Origin: Lates calcarifer
Taxonomy: Eukaryota > Chordata > Actinopteri > Centropomidae
Assembly: GCF_001640805.2 (NCBI RefSeq)
Contig: NC_066851.1
Location: 4,514,196 to 4,578,195, forward strand
DNA: 64,000 bases
Direction of reading: 5' to 3'
Shown: positions 11,298 through 24,655 of the stretch, in pieces
How the letters are laid out: every line of letters begins with the position of its first letter
How positions within the stretch are numbered: the first letter of the stretch is position 1
The notes under the pieces: generated by a model
Databases searched by the model: none
Told to the model about the DNA's origin: nothing
The model's input: only the letters and a program-made list of their open reading frames with translations
Translations under genes and position numbers: made by a program

Positions 11298-14200
11298 TGC
11301 TCCTTCTCTGTCTGCATGTGTCCAGTAAAACAGCACTGCAGATTTTACACCTGCTTTTTTCCAGGCTTTTAAAGTCTGATGAAATTTGCTTTGCTGCAGT
11401 GGTCAGTCAGCTGTGATACTTCAGGTGTAACTAATGGTACCTAGCATATTTTGTGCGACAACAGCAGGACTGCTGCAAAGAACATACTGTATAGCATTAG
11501 AACAAATGCAGAATTTTATCTTGTCTTTACCATACTGTTATCTTTTATCTTACCTGCATAAAACCTCAGTAGGTGCATTTCCATCCACCTTCAATGTGTA
11601 TTTTCATTAAAAAAAGGTTAAAATTTCACGAACAGGTACATTTGGCTGAGGTGGAAAAATTGTTGTATCGATAAAAAGTTAAATTAAATCATGACATAAA
11701 TGAATGATGTGACTTGAAGTAACATTATGCAACTATTCTACCTTTATTACAGTTTCAGAATCATTTTTATGATACATTGACTTGTGATAAGGAGACTGGT
11801 GCACTGGGTAGCTTGGGTAGAGTGGGTACACTCTCCCATGAGAAGCGTATCCCTGAGTGATAGTCAGTGCTTAAAGTGCAGAATCAGGCCCAGCAAGTTC
11901 CAAGAGTAATGCTGCACTGTATATCACTTATAAAGACTTAGAAGTCATTAGAAATCAGCAGAAGGAAACTTCGGAAATATATGGAATTCTTAACAAAGTT
12001 TGGCATGTTTGTTACAGTGGCGGCACCTCCAGGGATCATGAGGAATATAAACCATTTTGCCATGTTTCAGTTCAGTGAGTGGGACTGTGCAGTTGGAGCT
12101 CTGGTCAAGTGATTGACAGGCTTTGTTTTCTGTACATGAAAACTGCCTAACCACTCAGACTTGGAGCCGAACAGAATTAAGTACCACTCATGGCTGCACA
12201 AGCTCAGCAAAAGTTACATTGTGCTACTTGAAAAAAACTGCTCAAGCTTCCACTGAAGAGACAAAGACAAAAACAACAGATCTCTGTAGAGCAATTAGAC
12301 TGTAACCTCCCTCAGATTAATACATCACACAAACAACTGTTATATTTCCATCATGTTTTCTAAATTGTGTTTGTTTGTGGTTTGACTGGTGCTCTTTTAA
12401 TTACATCATTGTGTCTCCCCCTGTTCTTCTACAGTGGTTTAGTGGCATCGTCTGGAGAATTAGCTCCACCAGCTGTTTATCTCTAACATCCTAACATTCA
12501 CATAACAGTAGTGAATGGAACTGAGTATTAAGTTGTATTCTCTAATTTGAAATTGAGTTTCCATGATAATTAATGCAGTCTGCAGTAAATAACAACATAT
12601 GCAGTTTAGCACCTTAGGTAGCTGTTAATAACCTATACTGGATGTCATCCAAGGTCACAAGTGCTATTACAACTTGTGCATGCGCAACATGGAAATTATT
12701 ATTATTTAAAACAATGCTTTGAGTGTTCAGAGTGAATGAATCACAGCTAGTTTTACAGTGACTAACACTTGACCTAAATCTGAAGATAAAGTAAATGTGT
12801 CACAAGTAAAAACAAGCTGTTAAAAATTGATCATGAGGGTCCCTTAAATAGCACACAACTTATTAATGAGCTGACACTGTTTAAATCCTGCAGGGAGCTC
12901 ATCGCAGGGCACGAAAATTAATATGTTAGTGTGGATGTACATTGGTTGCTTTCTTGTATTTAAACATGTTGCTTTGTCTTGATTGATATTATTTAGCAAG
13001 ATGAAACAGAACACAGTCATTATACATAAGTGGTTAGGCTACAATATGAAATTCTTTATTTAACTATGTACAGGACATACATTCCCACACAAAGCACAGT
13101 GGGACATCCCGCATATTTATGAGAGCAAGGCTGAGTGTTGCCAAACCTCCACAGCCTCTCACCTGCATTAGTCATGAGTAATGTGGGAGAGGAGACTGAA
13201 CTGGGCAATTGTACTTTCACATGATTTAATGAAGCACGTAAGGCCCAGGTTGCATAGAAACCACATTCGTCTTGGCTTTCAGACCTTGGATTAAGTGTTC
13301 AAGGAGAGAGAGGGTCTGGTGGGATCTGGACTCTCACTGTAGGAGAGGAAGGATAGAGGAAATAGTGAGTTCTCATTTCCAATAGATGATTTGTCTGGTA
13401 ATGGGTTTGGTGGGAACTGATAGTGACAGCAGTGGAAGGTCATTTCTGATGTGCTAAAGATCGTTCAGGGATCCCCAGAATAAAAAAAAGAGGATGTCTA
13501 CGACTTGTTAAAGTCTTAAAGTCACATGTGTGCTCTAGAATGAAGAGGTCAATGATGTATCAGTGCAGGAAAAACAGCATAAAGCATGTCATACAACACT
13601 GCGGTCAGGCCATTCTGCACACAAGTGTAAACCAGGGAGTCGTCTGCTTTCTCTCCCCGCTTTGTTTCCCATAGATTTATACGCACTAATCAAAACAAAT
13701 CAGGGTGGCATCCTTCATGTTGACAGCGCATAGCACTCAGGAGAGTTGAGTCATTTGATCTGGATGGCTGGCTGTCCCTCGCCTCTGCCTGTTGCTTGTA
13801 GCAAGGGGCTCACAAATCTCATTGTATTAACACTAGCCTGGCTGAGAGAGGGGATTTAGGCCTCTGAGCAAAATCCACTATTGACTCCGAGGATGAGAAC
13901 CATATACAGTGTTTGGGCTTAGCTGGCCCCTTGGAGAGATGATGGTCTGTAGGGAGGAGACAGTGTATAGGACTGTGACTGGAAACATTTAAAGCTGGTA
14001 CCATTTAAGTGAATGTCTGAAAGACCAGAGCATGAGAAGCAGTGTAGGAAATGCAGTAAATATTGTGAACAGACAGTGAAAAAAAACCTTTTAATGGTTT
14101 GGTTTGGTTTGGTAGAACAGTTTTGAGTTGTGATATCTTGCTGAAAAAATGGTTACCCTGGTTATGATGGATAGACTGATATAAATAAATAAAAAATGTC

Positions 14201-14546
14201 TGGCAACTTCATAATAATCTTTTAAAAATGTTTTTTTGAAAATGGTTACCCAGTCATTGTATGGTGAAACTGAACCAAAATGGAATATAGCAAAGGAATT
14301 TAAAGTTCTATGTTGAAGTGCTGTCAAAATGGAATGTGAATGAATATACAGAAAACTTCACATGGTACCTTTAAATGTAGGATGACCCTGCTAACACAGG
14401 CAATAGTGATTAAACAAAGTACATTTTGAGTACATTAACAGTTGTTGACCATGTTATTCTGATCACTACATCTGTGTGTTCAAACTGAAGTACATGGTTT
14501 TCTTATGTTTTAACACAAATCAGCAATTTTGTCTGAGGTGCTGCTT
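11298..14546. other. Mostly unrecognised DNA
   Basis: No gene supported. 11570-11700 (GTGCATTTCCATCCA ... TTGTATCGATAAAAAG) resembles the end of a fish MITE family that starts 'GTGCATTTCCAT', but the match is too vague to call. The rest shows no repeat or splice-bordered frame. Confidence 0.45.
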
Positions 14547-14895
14547 GGTGCTTTGAGCTAAATGCTAACATCAGCATGCTCACAGCAGTTAACATAGTCA
14601 TACTGACAAAGCTAATATGCTGATGTTAATCAGGTATAATGTTAATGATGCTCACCATCCTGAGAACTGGACAAATTGAAATTCTGGCTTTATGATGGCA
14701 CTAGAGGAAAAGAAAAAGGAAAAAAGATTTTTCATTCAAAACCTCAGAGAGGAAGTCAGAGAATCCCCACAGTCAAATATTCATTCTCTGTGGACCACAA
14801 AGTTAATGGCAGTCTCAATATTTCAGTCTGGACCAAAGTGATGGATCAACGGACATTGCAATACCCAGGGCCACACTGCTAGCATGGCTAAAAAG
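14547..14895 (-). repeat. Dispersed repeat family B, copy 1
   Basis: Starts GCTTTGAGCTAAATGCTAAC, then ATCAGCATGCTCACAGC, a GATGGCACTAGAGGAAAAG block, ATATTTCAGTCTGGACCAAA, GACATTGCAATACCCAGGGC and CTGCTAGCATGGCTAAAAAG. This ordered set is typical of a very abundant unnamed teleost repeat. The 68-codon frame at 14676-14882 is repeat-derived. Partial copies: 17576-17690, and in opposite orientation 32790-32960 and 52712-52990. Strand is arbitrary and used only to show relative orientation. Confidence 0.8.
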
Positions 14896-17575
14896 TGCAT
14901 GGTCAGTTAAAAGTAGAGTATATGTTATCCATTACTTTTAAATGGAACCATCAAATATTTAATAGTGCATAGAGATGGGTGCAAGTGCTATTACTTTTTT
15001 TGTAAACTTGTGTATGTGCAACTTCTTGTACATAGCATGACTTTGCTCTGTGTGAGATTCCTATGCCGTGTTTTTGTTCTTACAGTAGACCATTTTATTA
15101 TGGTACATAAAGAGGATACAATGCATACATAGTATAAAATACACTACTAAATATGTAGGAAATACTGTGTATCAATTGTGTTATGATGTAGCTTTTGAAA
15201 GTTGTATCATGGAAGAAAATGTCTGTGGAAAGAGAAAAAACAAAAGACGCCCTGTATGTGCAGTTAATATGGGCAAAATTGAACAAAACACATTAATAAT
15301 GAACGCGGTAGCACACAAGGCTAGTAGCACTTACAGTACACTGACATGGCATGACTTTCCTGTATTCAGCCCCTTAAAATGCATGTATTTCTTCTGTAGT
15401 TTAAATAAAAGAAGTGGCTGAAATAACCATGTTTAATTAGTTCATGGTCTGTGGATACTCTAAGTAATTAAGATGACAGAGTGTAATTCAGTCTTAAAGG
15501 TTATCTTAAGATATGCATCCAAATTTCATTAATTAGTGGCCAACTGTGTTCTCAGTGCATCAGCTGATTTAACTGTACTCTGTTTCTACACACTGTCACA
15601 CTTGCAATTACTCACTGTGATTTAATTGTAAAGTACAGTATTTGTACATCTTCACCTTGTGGTGTTCACCCAGACTTTATGGTGAACACACATGGCTGCT
15701 AATGCCTTAGCTTTCTGTGGGTTGGCTTTTCAATTACCAGGCAGCATCTCTGTGAACGTTCCACACAGCTAAGCACTTGGAAGATATGATTTCAGTGAAT
15801 TAATGATGACTGGGTGCTAAAAATGTCAGATGGACTACATCAAAGCAAACACACGGATATTGATCTCATGTGGAGATCTTAGAATGGTTACACAAGGTGA
15901 TGACATTCAGATGATGTGCATCATATTTCTGCATCAGCATGAGAGGTGGAGGAGAAAAACACAGTCTGTAGACATCAAAGTCAGAAGACCTTTAGAGCTA
16001 ATTAATTTGTCCTTTCTGAAAGGATTAATGCTTAGGTGGTTTCCTTCTTGGATTATTTTTAACATCTGTTTTATGAAACAACATATTTGGGGTTTGCACA
16101 CCAGTCTAAATCTTATTGTGTCGCAAACATTGTAATTAACTGTTAAATATATAAGACTATGACATATGCACAAGTAATTTATAGCTTAATGTAGATAATT
16201 AAATATCTTCTGCCCTGCATTTCATAGTAATCATGAGTGTGATTTTTGTTTTAATCCACCTGAAATTATACACTGGAGAAAAAAAAAATCACATAAAGTG
16301 CAGTGACCCTGTTGATCAGCATGGCAAGTGGAGGTCATTAGGATCCAATTAGAGTGCAACTGAGCTTTGTTCAAACTCACAGAAGACTGTTCCAAGTTCT
16401 TCTGATGATGCCTGAAGATGTTTCTGAGGATTGAAAAAATGCCAGGTTGAATCACAGGCCATAATGATGCATAATGATATGACATAAGAATAATAGATCT
16501 GGATTTTCCTCTTCTGATGTTAATGATGAGGCCATGAAAACCTAATGTTTGAATATTTCACTCTGTTGATCATACCTTCACACTGGAACAAGCACAACAT
16601 ACAGTATGTGACAAGGTTCAGTACGGAAACTGTTTTTAAAAGCTTGACGCAACAAAATATTACTTTCAAAATCTGAGATTAACATGAAATTTCTCATAAA
16701 TTGCACGTTGTTGATGTGAGGATTTTGTAATTTTGTAGAAAAAGATAAGTTATCATTTCTGTCTGTCAAATGCTACCTGTTACTGCCTCAATTCTCATTC
16801 AGAAGAACTTTGTAATTTAAATCTTGTCACTCAGAATAATGCTAATAATGCTAAAGCCAGAATGATTCTGAAATGACAAAGCACAGTATTTTCACGATGG
16901 TACATGTTGTAGGACATGGCTCAGGCTTTGTTTAGCAATCTTTAGAGATGCATCAGAAAGCTTTTTAATTAGAAATTTTTAGAAACTGTTTTTTTGACTT
17001 TTGTAAAACCAAAGCTGTGTTATGATGACTGACATAGAGAAAAACAGGAGGTAGTAGTCTGGTGTAGGAGTTCTGATTGATTTCTGGGTGTCTGCAAAAT
17101 ATAATGTGTCTGCTACTGTACTTAGTAGGAATTTGGAGGCAACAGATGTGCAACATTTAATTTTTGTTCCCCAAACAGGTTTAATCCAGCCATAATTGAA
17201 TCTAGTCCTGGTCTGACTGAGGCTGTAGACAGGGCAGGTAAGAGGAATACCTTTTTTTCTGTCATACTCCACATAAAGTAATTCTTTAATGCTGCATTCA
17301 AGTCATACGATGACAATGTAAACTGTAATTATGAGCAGCCCAGTGGGAAAACCCATCATCATTAGCTTCCGACTTGTAGTTCCTAGAGATATTGGGAATT
17401 TGATAGTTCCCATTTACAGACACATCCACAAACTGTTGGCAGAATGGCTGAAAAAGTACCACTACTGGCTGTTACATTAAGATCAAATCCAATATTCACA
17501 CTAATACAATCGATTCAGCTCATTTTATAGGAACTATACCATATACCATCTGGTTCCACTTTGCACTTGACTGCT
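14896..17575. other. Nothing recognised with confidence
   Basis: AT-rich sequence. Several short overlapping frames exist (15830-16135, 15934-16173, 16979-17272), none with conserved-looking content. 17285-17420 (GCTGCATTCAAGTCATACGA...) may be part of a dispersed fish element but I cannot place it. Confidence 0.5.
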
Positions 17576-17690
17576 ACAAATGCCAATGTGCTAATGTAAT
17601 GTTTTAGTTTAGCATGTTAGCATGCTAATGTTTGCTAACTAGCACTAAACATTAAGGGCAGCAGAGACCTGATGGTGGCACTGACCAAAT
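17576..17690 (-). repeat. Dispersed repeat family B, copy 2 (partial)
   Basis: TTAGTTTAGCATGTTAGCAT, GCTAATGTTTGCTAACTAGC and ACTAAACATTAAGG, the central block of family B, in the same orientation as the 14547-14895 copy. Confidence 0.75.
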
Positions 17691-17840
17691 GTAGAGTGTG
17701 TTAGCCTAATTGTTGTTTTAGAACATCATCTGCCCCATTTAATAAGAAGCTTAGACTATATAAGTTTGGCTGAGATACTCTTCACAAAATAAATGATGTG
17801 CACTAAGGTACAGGAATCATACCCCTTAATTAAAATGCCT

Positions 17841-17915
17841 TTATATAATAATAATAATATATATATTATAATAATAATATATTATAATAATAATAATAAT
17901 AATGATAATAATAAC
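17841..17915. repeat. (TAA)n/(TA)n microsatellite
   Basis: About 75 bp made of TAA/ATA triplets with short TA interruptions. Confidence 0.95.
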
Positions 17916-18595
17916 ATACTGCTATTCTCCAGACATGTCTTACCCCCACAGGCAGCACATCAGAACTAAAAATGATGAATAGATTGAACAAAAACATATG
18001 AGCTGTGGCTTATATCTCCTCTTTGATTTGGCTTCTGTGGGTTGTTTTGAACTGTGCAGACAAGGGGATAAGGGTTTGGCTTCTTCTTTCTGCACACTTT
18101 ATAATCACATTTCTGATGTGATGTGAGATGAGCAGCCAAACCCTGCCGGCAGCACAGGTATTCTACTAAACAGGGAAGTTTACTCTGGCTTTACTCCTGG
18201 GCTGGCAGAGAGAGATGGCCAAAAAAAAAAAAAAAAATCAGAACCTGGAGCAAGAGAGTTGGGCAGAGAATGTGACAGAGGTTCCTAAGATTGAGTGAAA
18301 CTCTGTGAAGGTGGAAGAGAAGTGAACACAGAAGGATAAAGGCTTGGTCACAAAGTGGCACAGCCAAATTCATCTGCCTGTCCTCCATGGTTCTAGACAC
18401 TTGGTGACATAGTAACTACTGACACAGCACAGTCAGAATTAGATAAATGATTCGCTGTTATGACTAGAGGACTGAATTAGCACTAAGCATCTATACTAAC
18501 TGCAAACAGGGCACAGCATATAGTGAGTGTTATTGATTGCGGATGCCAAAGAAAGGGTTAGAGTTAAAGTCATCTCCCTTGTTGCCTTCTTCCAG
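17916..18595. other. Nothing recognised
   Basis: Includes an A17 run at 18221-18237. No gene supported. Confidence 0.55.
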
Positions 18596-18671
18596 CTGGG
18601 AGGCAGGCCCAGCATCCTCTGGACTGCCACCATCTACACAGTCACCACTCGCACCTTGCTGTTTGTTTCAG
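18596..18671 (+). other. Candidate exon, unidentified
   Basis: A strong acceptor-like tract (CTTGTTGCCTTCTTCCAG) ends at 18595 and is followed by 25 open codons with mostly G or C in the third position. The peptide begins LGGRPSILWTATIYTVTT and ends in a hydrophobic stretch. A weak donor (TTTCAG|GTTTTC) would end it at 18671. The size and borders suit an internal exon but no family is recognised and no partner exon was found. It could be chance. Confidence 0.2.
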
Positions 18672-19204
18672 GTTTTCAGGTTTTACACAGACACTCAGTC
18701 AGACACTCAACCAAAATACTTCTAAGATGTGGGCTATTATTCATCATCCATCATTGTCTCAACAAAGAGTCTTCCTACTCATCAGCTAGCCAACTTTCTG
18801 CAGTTTGTGTTTCCACCCTGCCTCTTGGTGTCTGTCTCAAAGAGGCTCTTATTTGATGTGACCTTTCTTCTTAATCTATAGCAACCAATCAATAAGAATC
18901 AAAATAACAAACATGTGACCATAAGACTACTTGCAGGATTGGCTGGTGAACTACTGTAGCTGGTGAGCTAACCACTAAATTGCTAGTCAGCTGGGAACAG
19001 TCACAGTAGCTCTCCGGTTGTTCTCTGTATATTTCTCCATATTTGTACCATCACCTCTTGACTCATAATTGTGTGCATCACTTTGTGGACCAGTTTATAA
19101 TCTGACAGGGGAAGTTAACTGAGTGTATGGGACAACACAACGAATAAGCTACTATAAGCTCCTCTTGTCCGTTCCCTCAAAGACTAGCAATGTCAATTTT
19201 TTAC
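18672..19204. other. Nothing recognised
   Basis: No gene or repeat supported. Confidence 0.5.
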
Positions 19205-19500
19205 ATTTTAGGTAATACACTTTATTTATACATCTTGGAGACTCTAGAAATTACTTTAGTTTTTGTACTTAGAGAGTGAGATGCAGTGTGTTAATTAATG
19301 AGCCTTAGAGGTTGTAGGCAGCAGGTTTATTACCCGTGGACAGAGCCACTCGTGCTGTTTTCCCTTGTTTCCAGTCCAGGTTAACCGTCCCCTGGCTATA
19401 GCCCAGTATTTAATGAGAGTGGTATCGATTGTCTCCTCTAACTCCTGGCAAGAAAATGACTAAGCATATTTCAAAATGTTGAACTATCCCTTTAATAGGG
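19205..19500 (+). repeat. Dispersed repeat family C, copy 1
   Basis: Ordered blocks TTAATTAATGAGCCTTAGAG, GTGGACAGAGCCACTCG, TTTCCCTTGTTTCCAGTCC, GAGAGTGGTATCGATTGTCT, CTAACTCCTGGCAAGAAAAT and GTTGAACTATCCCTTTAA match the second half of a well-known teleost element that carries long inverted arms. A partial copy is at 37795-38000. Confidence 0.8.
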
Positions 19501-22500
19501 AAGGTGATCTTTGCAGATATAAGAATTCCAGAAGTAATTTCAGACTGTAATGGCAATGCCAATCTCTAAAGGTGACACATAGCTGTTGATTAATGACACT
19601 GTCTCCAAAGATACAGTTCCCTGCCAAAGGAATGTCTGGGAGCTTCTAAAAATGACCAAATGTTTCTCTCAGTGGTGATTTCCCTTCAGCAGAGGAAAGC
19701 AGGGGGTCTGTGCAGCTGAGAGCAGGGCTTGGCCAAACAATGAAGGTTATGTGGGAGCCAACATAATAGCAAAGGCCAGTCTATTTAGCTATGCTAGGGA
19801 TTTTCAGTGAACAGCTCTCCTGGGAGAGATGACTTTCCACTATGTATGAAACACACTGCCAAGTCTGGCAACAGACAATGCACTGCAGAGATGTGATATG
19901 TATAATAATGGAAACAAATCAAGTCCGGACTATTGTTTTTTTTTTCCCCTCTCTGCTATGAAAACACTACAGGGGAGCTGTTAACAGGAATCTGTCTCCA
20001 CTCCAAGGTCAACAGTTTTGTTACAAAGTGACAATAGGGATGTAGACTAAAAAGCTTCCTGTTCTGACACAGTTAAATCATTTTGGGAAGCGCACTTGGT
20101 TAAAAGAAAAAAGAAAAGAAAAGATATTTTTGTCCGTTTTGTGGCATTCACTGATGATACAAGTGAGCCCATATAACTCTGCATCTCTTTGAAGAACAAA
20201 GTTTCTTTTGTAGTGCCTCAGAGATGAAGGCCCCTCAGATCATTCATTCGCTTTCACTGGTTCACTTCACTTAATGAAATTATCTCTATAGGTTTTCCTC
20301 TCCTTCCTTGAATGCCTCCCATATTCTATTCACCTATCTATTTGGGCATGTAATGATATGAAGTTATTACTTCTATCAAATAAGTTCAGTGATTTAATGA
20401 GAGTGAAAATGATCTCAGTTTGTGTTGTGATTCACCAAATTGAATTAATCACGTGACAAAAAAATGGACAGGAGCACAGCAGTGTATTTACATACAGATG
20501 AGTCACATTGTGGCACTATCTAAGATGGGGGGCACAGGTGAAATGTGTTTCATTGATGTGTCTGTAATCTGATCGTGCGGGGTCTCTAAGGTTGCCCACA
20601 CCTAATTTATTATTATCTTCAAGATTAATAAAATGCCAGAAAGTAATTTTGAGCATAATAGGAAGATGTGGCAGTGCAATCTGCCACATTGACACAAGGC
20701 AACAGCCTTACAATTCCAGATATTCTAACTTACAGAGAGAATTAGAAGCTGGGGTCAGCACTCATGTCACATAAGGAAGTGAAGTCTGCCATTCCGTATG
20801 TTAAAACCATTATCATTTGTGGACAATAATTTGTAAAACTGATGTAGAGCTCAACTGCCTGGTGCAGATTGCTCAGCTTTATCATTTCTCTATCCCAGAC
20901 AAACTACTGAGATCTGAGATCTTTCCTAGACACTTAAAAAGTTTTCAAATATGTTTGATTTAATTAGTTAAAGACAAGATGTGCTTGCAGTAGGAACACC
21001 TTGGAGACAATCTTAGATGGGAGGTACAGTATTAGTGAGAGAGCAACAGAGAGCTAGAGGCAAGGAAGGAAGTCTGAACATTTGGTAATTTTTATATCTA
21101 AATTATATCAAGATTTCAATTCAAAACACTGCACTTTGAAAAAGTGCAAGCAGGGTGATTTAAAAAAAAAAAACAACTATAACTTATACTTACAACTTAC
21201 ATAGTGCGATAACAGCGTCTTAAGTTGTAGCAATGTTTAATGAGAGAGGCATTTTTTTTCATCAGTCAGTTTCAATCAGAAGAGACAAAGGGAACAAAGA
21301 GGTTGAGAGAAGGAAAATATATATGAGGATAAATTTATCATGTTGGAAATATTAGACTTTGGTGCTTAGACCCCAGCAGGAAGACACTCACCACGGACAG
21401 AAGTCAAACGTGGCCCGTGCTTCCCATACACAGAGAACTTCCCCCGGAGCCTAGACCTGGTGGTGGTGATATGGGATGGAGCCTGATGTAGGGAGGTCTT
21501 CATGAGAGGGAACCTTGAATCAGAGGGTAGATGGAGGTTTTACTACTCATATTGCAGGTTATGTAGGACTGGGCTGCTGGTAGTGCAAGAGCTGACTTCC
21601 ATAAATAAACTGATCAACCCCGCCTGTAACGAGCTGTAGCTAATAAACATTAATTCAGAGTGACTTAGCATGACCTCTGCATACTGTAATATCTATGCTT
21701 GGCCATAGCAATTTACCCAATGAAGATATATCCCTCTGTATAATGTAGATGTTTGGAAAAAGGTGAGTGGGGTGTGTCTCTTTGCTGTTCAAGTCTTTTT
21801 CTACATTAACAACCCAGACTGCCTTAAATCAGTTTTAGACAAGTAGCAGTTAGCTTGGTAGTTGTGGAATGTAAATGACAGACAGCTGGTGAACAGAGTT
21901 GTCTGTATCTCCCATTTAAACTTCAAAGCACATCATATTATCATTTTAGGCTCATCGCAAGCTCTGACTTTGGGACCTTTTTAACGTCATGATTCTATTT
22001 GAATTTTGTTGAATAATGTCAAGTATACCAATGATGAGCTATTTTTGTAGATATGAAATAAACCGGTCAATTTTTCTTTGGAGAAAAGGTAAATTTATTA
22101 AGACGCTGACATTTCTCTGACTATTTTATGAAAAAAAAAGGCATCCTGAGGGGACCTTATATTTCATCAGATTCAACTGATGTGGAAACAAGTACAGATC
22201 CTTTATCGAAAATAAAGCATTTTATATTGCAAAAGCAATATTGGACAGACAAATCACAAATAAACATTTTCCTCAAATTATTCAGCCTTTGGCAGCGTTA
22301 ACACACAGTGACTTCTAATGTGCTTTTGTTGAAAATGTTGATCTTTTGCACTGATCACAGATCCCTTCAGTTGGAACAATGGTGTAATCAGTGGTGCTAT
22401 TTGTTCACCTCTATGTCGAAGTGTGAGCAGTAACAGCAAGGTGCTGTCGTCTGTTTTAGCTTTTACAATAATTCATTTGTTCAAGCATTTTAAATATCAA

Positions 22501-23137
22501 TCATTTGGTGCAAACTAAATGGTGAGAAATTTATACTTCACACTTATAGTTGCTTCATAGACAGTTACTAATTACTAATTAAACCTCCTTTAATGACTTT
22601 GTGGGTGTTTGACATTTCTGTTATTCTGTTAGTCTTGTAGCACCTGTTAATTGGACAACTAACACTTTTATCCTTATCTTTGTGCAGGAACTTTGCTTAA
22701 CTCATGTGATTCCCAGATTTCAACCTGAACAGAGGTTTCATCAGACAGTGTGAGTGAAAAGTGGTAGATGTCCAGGGCCCTTAAATAAGCAACACTAAAT
22801 ATCAGACAAAGGAAAAACCACACATGATTTGAAATTCCTAGTTTAGATTTTGCTTAGGTTCTGCTCTGGTTTGAGCACTCCCCACCTCCCACTCTTTCTT
22901 CTAAAACTAATTCATAACTTGGTAACGTATGGTACATTACTTGAATCTAATGTAATATCTCACCTGGTAAACATATTAAAATGATGTTTATATAAACATA
23001 GGAGTGATTAAATTTCAACTGAGCAAGTTCTAACCATGTCATAAAATCAAATAAATAATATATAAAAATACAGTGTGCATACTGTGGCTTATACATTATG
23101 TTAGTATGTAATATTAGTATTACTGGTGTTGGGACAA
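19501..23137. other. 3.6 kb with nothing recognised
   Basis: One of the longest repeat-poor stretches in the window. There are no splice-bordered frames and only one short frame (20592-20774). 21360-21660 is somewhat more GC-rich but shows no open frame or known repeat. Confidence 0.5.
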
Positions 23138-23460
23138 GAGACTTAGACTTAGACTAGACTTTATTGATCCCTTGGGATGACTCCCTCAGGGAAATTAAGT
23201 TTCCAGCAGCCTATACAGACAGAAGCAGCACACAGGACAATTTGCAAACAACAACAGCAACTGCTTGTAAACAGGTATAGAGAATAGAATAAAAAAAATA
23301 AACAATAAACAGTAAACTCTTAATAGGATTTAAAAAATGCATCGTAAACTCTTAACTAAATATACAAACTATAAATAGAATAAAATAAGAATGAGATAGG
23401 ATAAATAAATATGGAGAACTGTATATGGCCTGTGGTTAAATTAAATTATTGCACAACAAC
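23138..23460 (-). mobile_element. LINE-like 3' end with AAGTCT tail
   Basis: On the minus strand the element ends GATCAATAAAGTC followed by repeated TAAGTC units (plus strand GACTTAGACTTAGACTAGAC). Inside are GGGATGACTCCCTCAGGGAA and an A/T-rich 'AATAGAATAAAA' region. I recognise this as an abundant teleost 5'-truncated retroelement tail. Whether it belongs to a LINE or a SINE is not certain, and no coding sequence is left. Confidence 0.7.
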
Positions 23461-23515
23461 AGTGATTCAGAACTTGTGAACCACAATAATGAGATACAGC
23501 TTTAAAAAAACAAAC

Positions 23516-23529
23516 AAAAAAAAAAAAAA
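23516..23529. repeat. A14 homopolymer
   Basis: Fourteen consecutive A after an AAACAAAC stretch. Confidence 0.9.
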
Positions 23530-23635
23530 TCTTTTGGGGCTGTTTTGAACTATGATTAGACATGGAGTGAGTGAGAGTTAGTCGGAGGGAGAATTTGTGT
23601 TTGTACATGTTTGACAGGAACATGGCATGGCATGC

Positions 23636-23660
23636 GTGTGTGTGTGTGTGTGTGTGTGTG
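23636..23660. repeat. (GT)12 microsatellite
   Basis: Twelve GT units plus one G. The antiparallel short frames across it (23441-23799) are produced by the repeat and are not genes. Confidence 0.96.
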
Positions 23661-24394
23661 CATGCATACCTGTATATGCGCGTCAGCTTCAGACAGACAG
23701 GCAGAAGTGATGCAACTGTTTGCAAAACCTTTTTCCAGACTTCTTCAAACAAGCCAGTGTAGGTTTTCTCACTCTAATGCACCATTCAAGAGTATTTGAT
23801 TTGCAGGCCCCCTCTCCACTTGCTATGACTGACTCGAGCTCTGATGACACTCAGTGAAACATCTGCAGTATTACTGGTTTGCACTACCTGACACTGTGGA
23901 ATGTCTGAATATTATCTCCTGTGAGTTCTTGTCTCTTGATTGCAATGAATTTATTATTCAATGAGTTTGTTATTTTATGTTGTTTTCATTTAATTTTTAA
24001 CACCTGGACGTTATTGCAACACAATGTTCCATATACTTTTACTTCAGCTTCAAGAAATTCTTCACCATTTGGTTTTACAGTATATGGTTGTCTGTTTCCT
24101 AAGATAAGAAGATCAACATCAATTGCTTAGTATAGAGACTGGAAACAGAAGGGGCTCATCAACACCTCCAAATCTGACGCTGTATGTCCATACAAAAAGA
24201 GAAATACGGGTTTTAAGGGTAGTTTCATACTAGAACTAAGCATACATGTACTAGGCCTAAACCCACCCACTTTGAGCTCAAGCTTACCCAATCACAGGAC
24301 TTCTGTCTCAAAATGTCAGCTTTTGGACATTTAAAATTTGCCATGGAAATGATATCTCAACGGCTGGTGTGTTATCTCTTGTTTGTTAGACACT
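23661..24394. other. Nothing recognised
   Basis: AT-rich spacer without supportable features. Confidence 0.5.
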
Positions 24395-24655
24395 CTCTAC
24401 ACCAGTGTTTCCCAACCTTTTTGAGCCACGGCACAGCCGCGGCGTTGTCTCACTCGCAGCATGACTATGTACTTTCGTATTTAGCACAATACTGGCTCTA
24501 GTGGAAGAGCATGCAATTGTTCTGTCTGTCACTACACGCCGCTCGCTTAGAGTACCAATCAGGTGAAATTGGATAATCTTAAACGGCACACCTGATGATT
24601 TCTCATGGCGCACTTATGTGCCGTGGCACACTGGTTGGGAAAGACTGCTCTACAC
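24395..24655. mobile_element. hAT MITE with perfect 8-bp TSD
   Basis: A 245-bp element (24403-24647) is bounded by CAGTGTTTCCCAACC and the inverted CAGTCTTTCCCAACC (14 of 15 match). It is flanked by identical 8-bp direct repeats CTCTACAC at 24395-24402 and 24648-24655. CAG termini and 8-bp duplications are hallmarks of the hAT superfamily. A longer subterminal match (GCCACGGCAC in both ends) extends the inverted repeat to about 30 bp. There is no transposase; the short frames that cover it are incidental. The exact TSD indicates a relatively young or well-preserved insertion. Confidence 0.93.

Noticed and set aside
11570..11700. Possible MITE end starting GTGCATTTCCATCCA
   Set aside because: Only a vague resemblance; no inverted terminus or target duplication found.
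23441..23799. Three short frames on both strands
   Set aside because: Generated by the (GT)n microsatellite.
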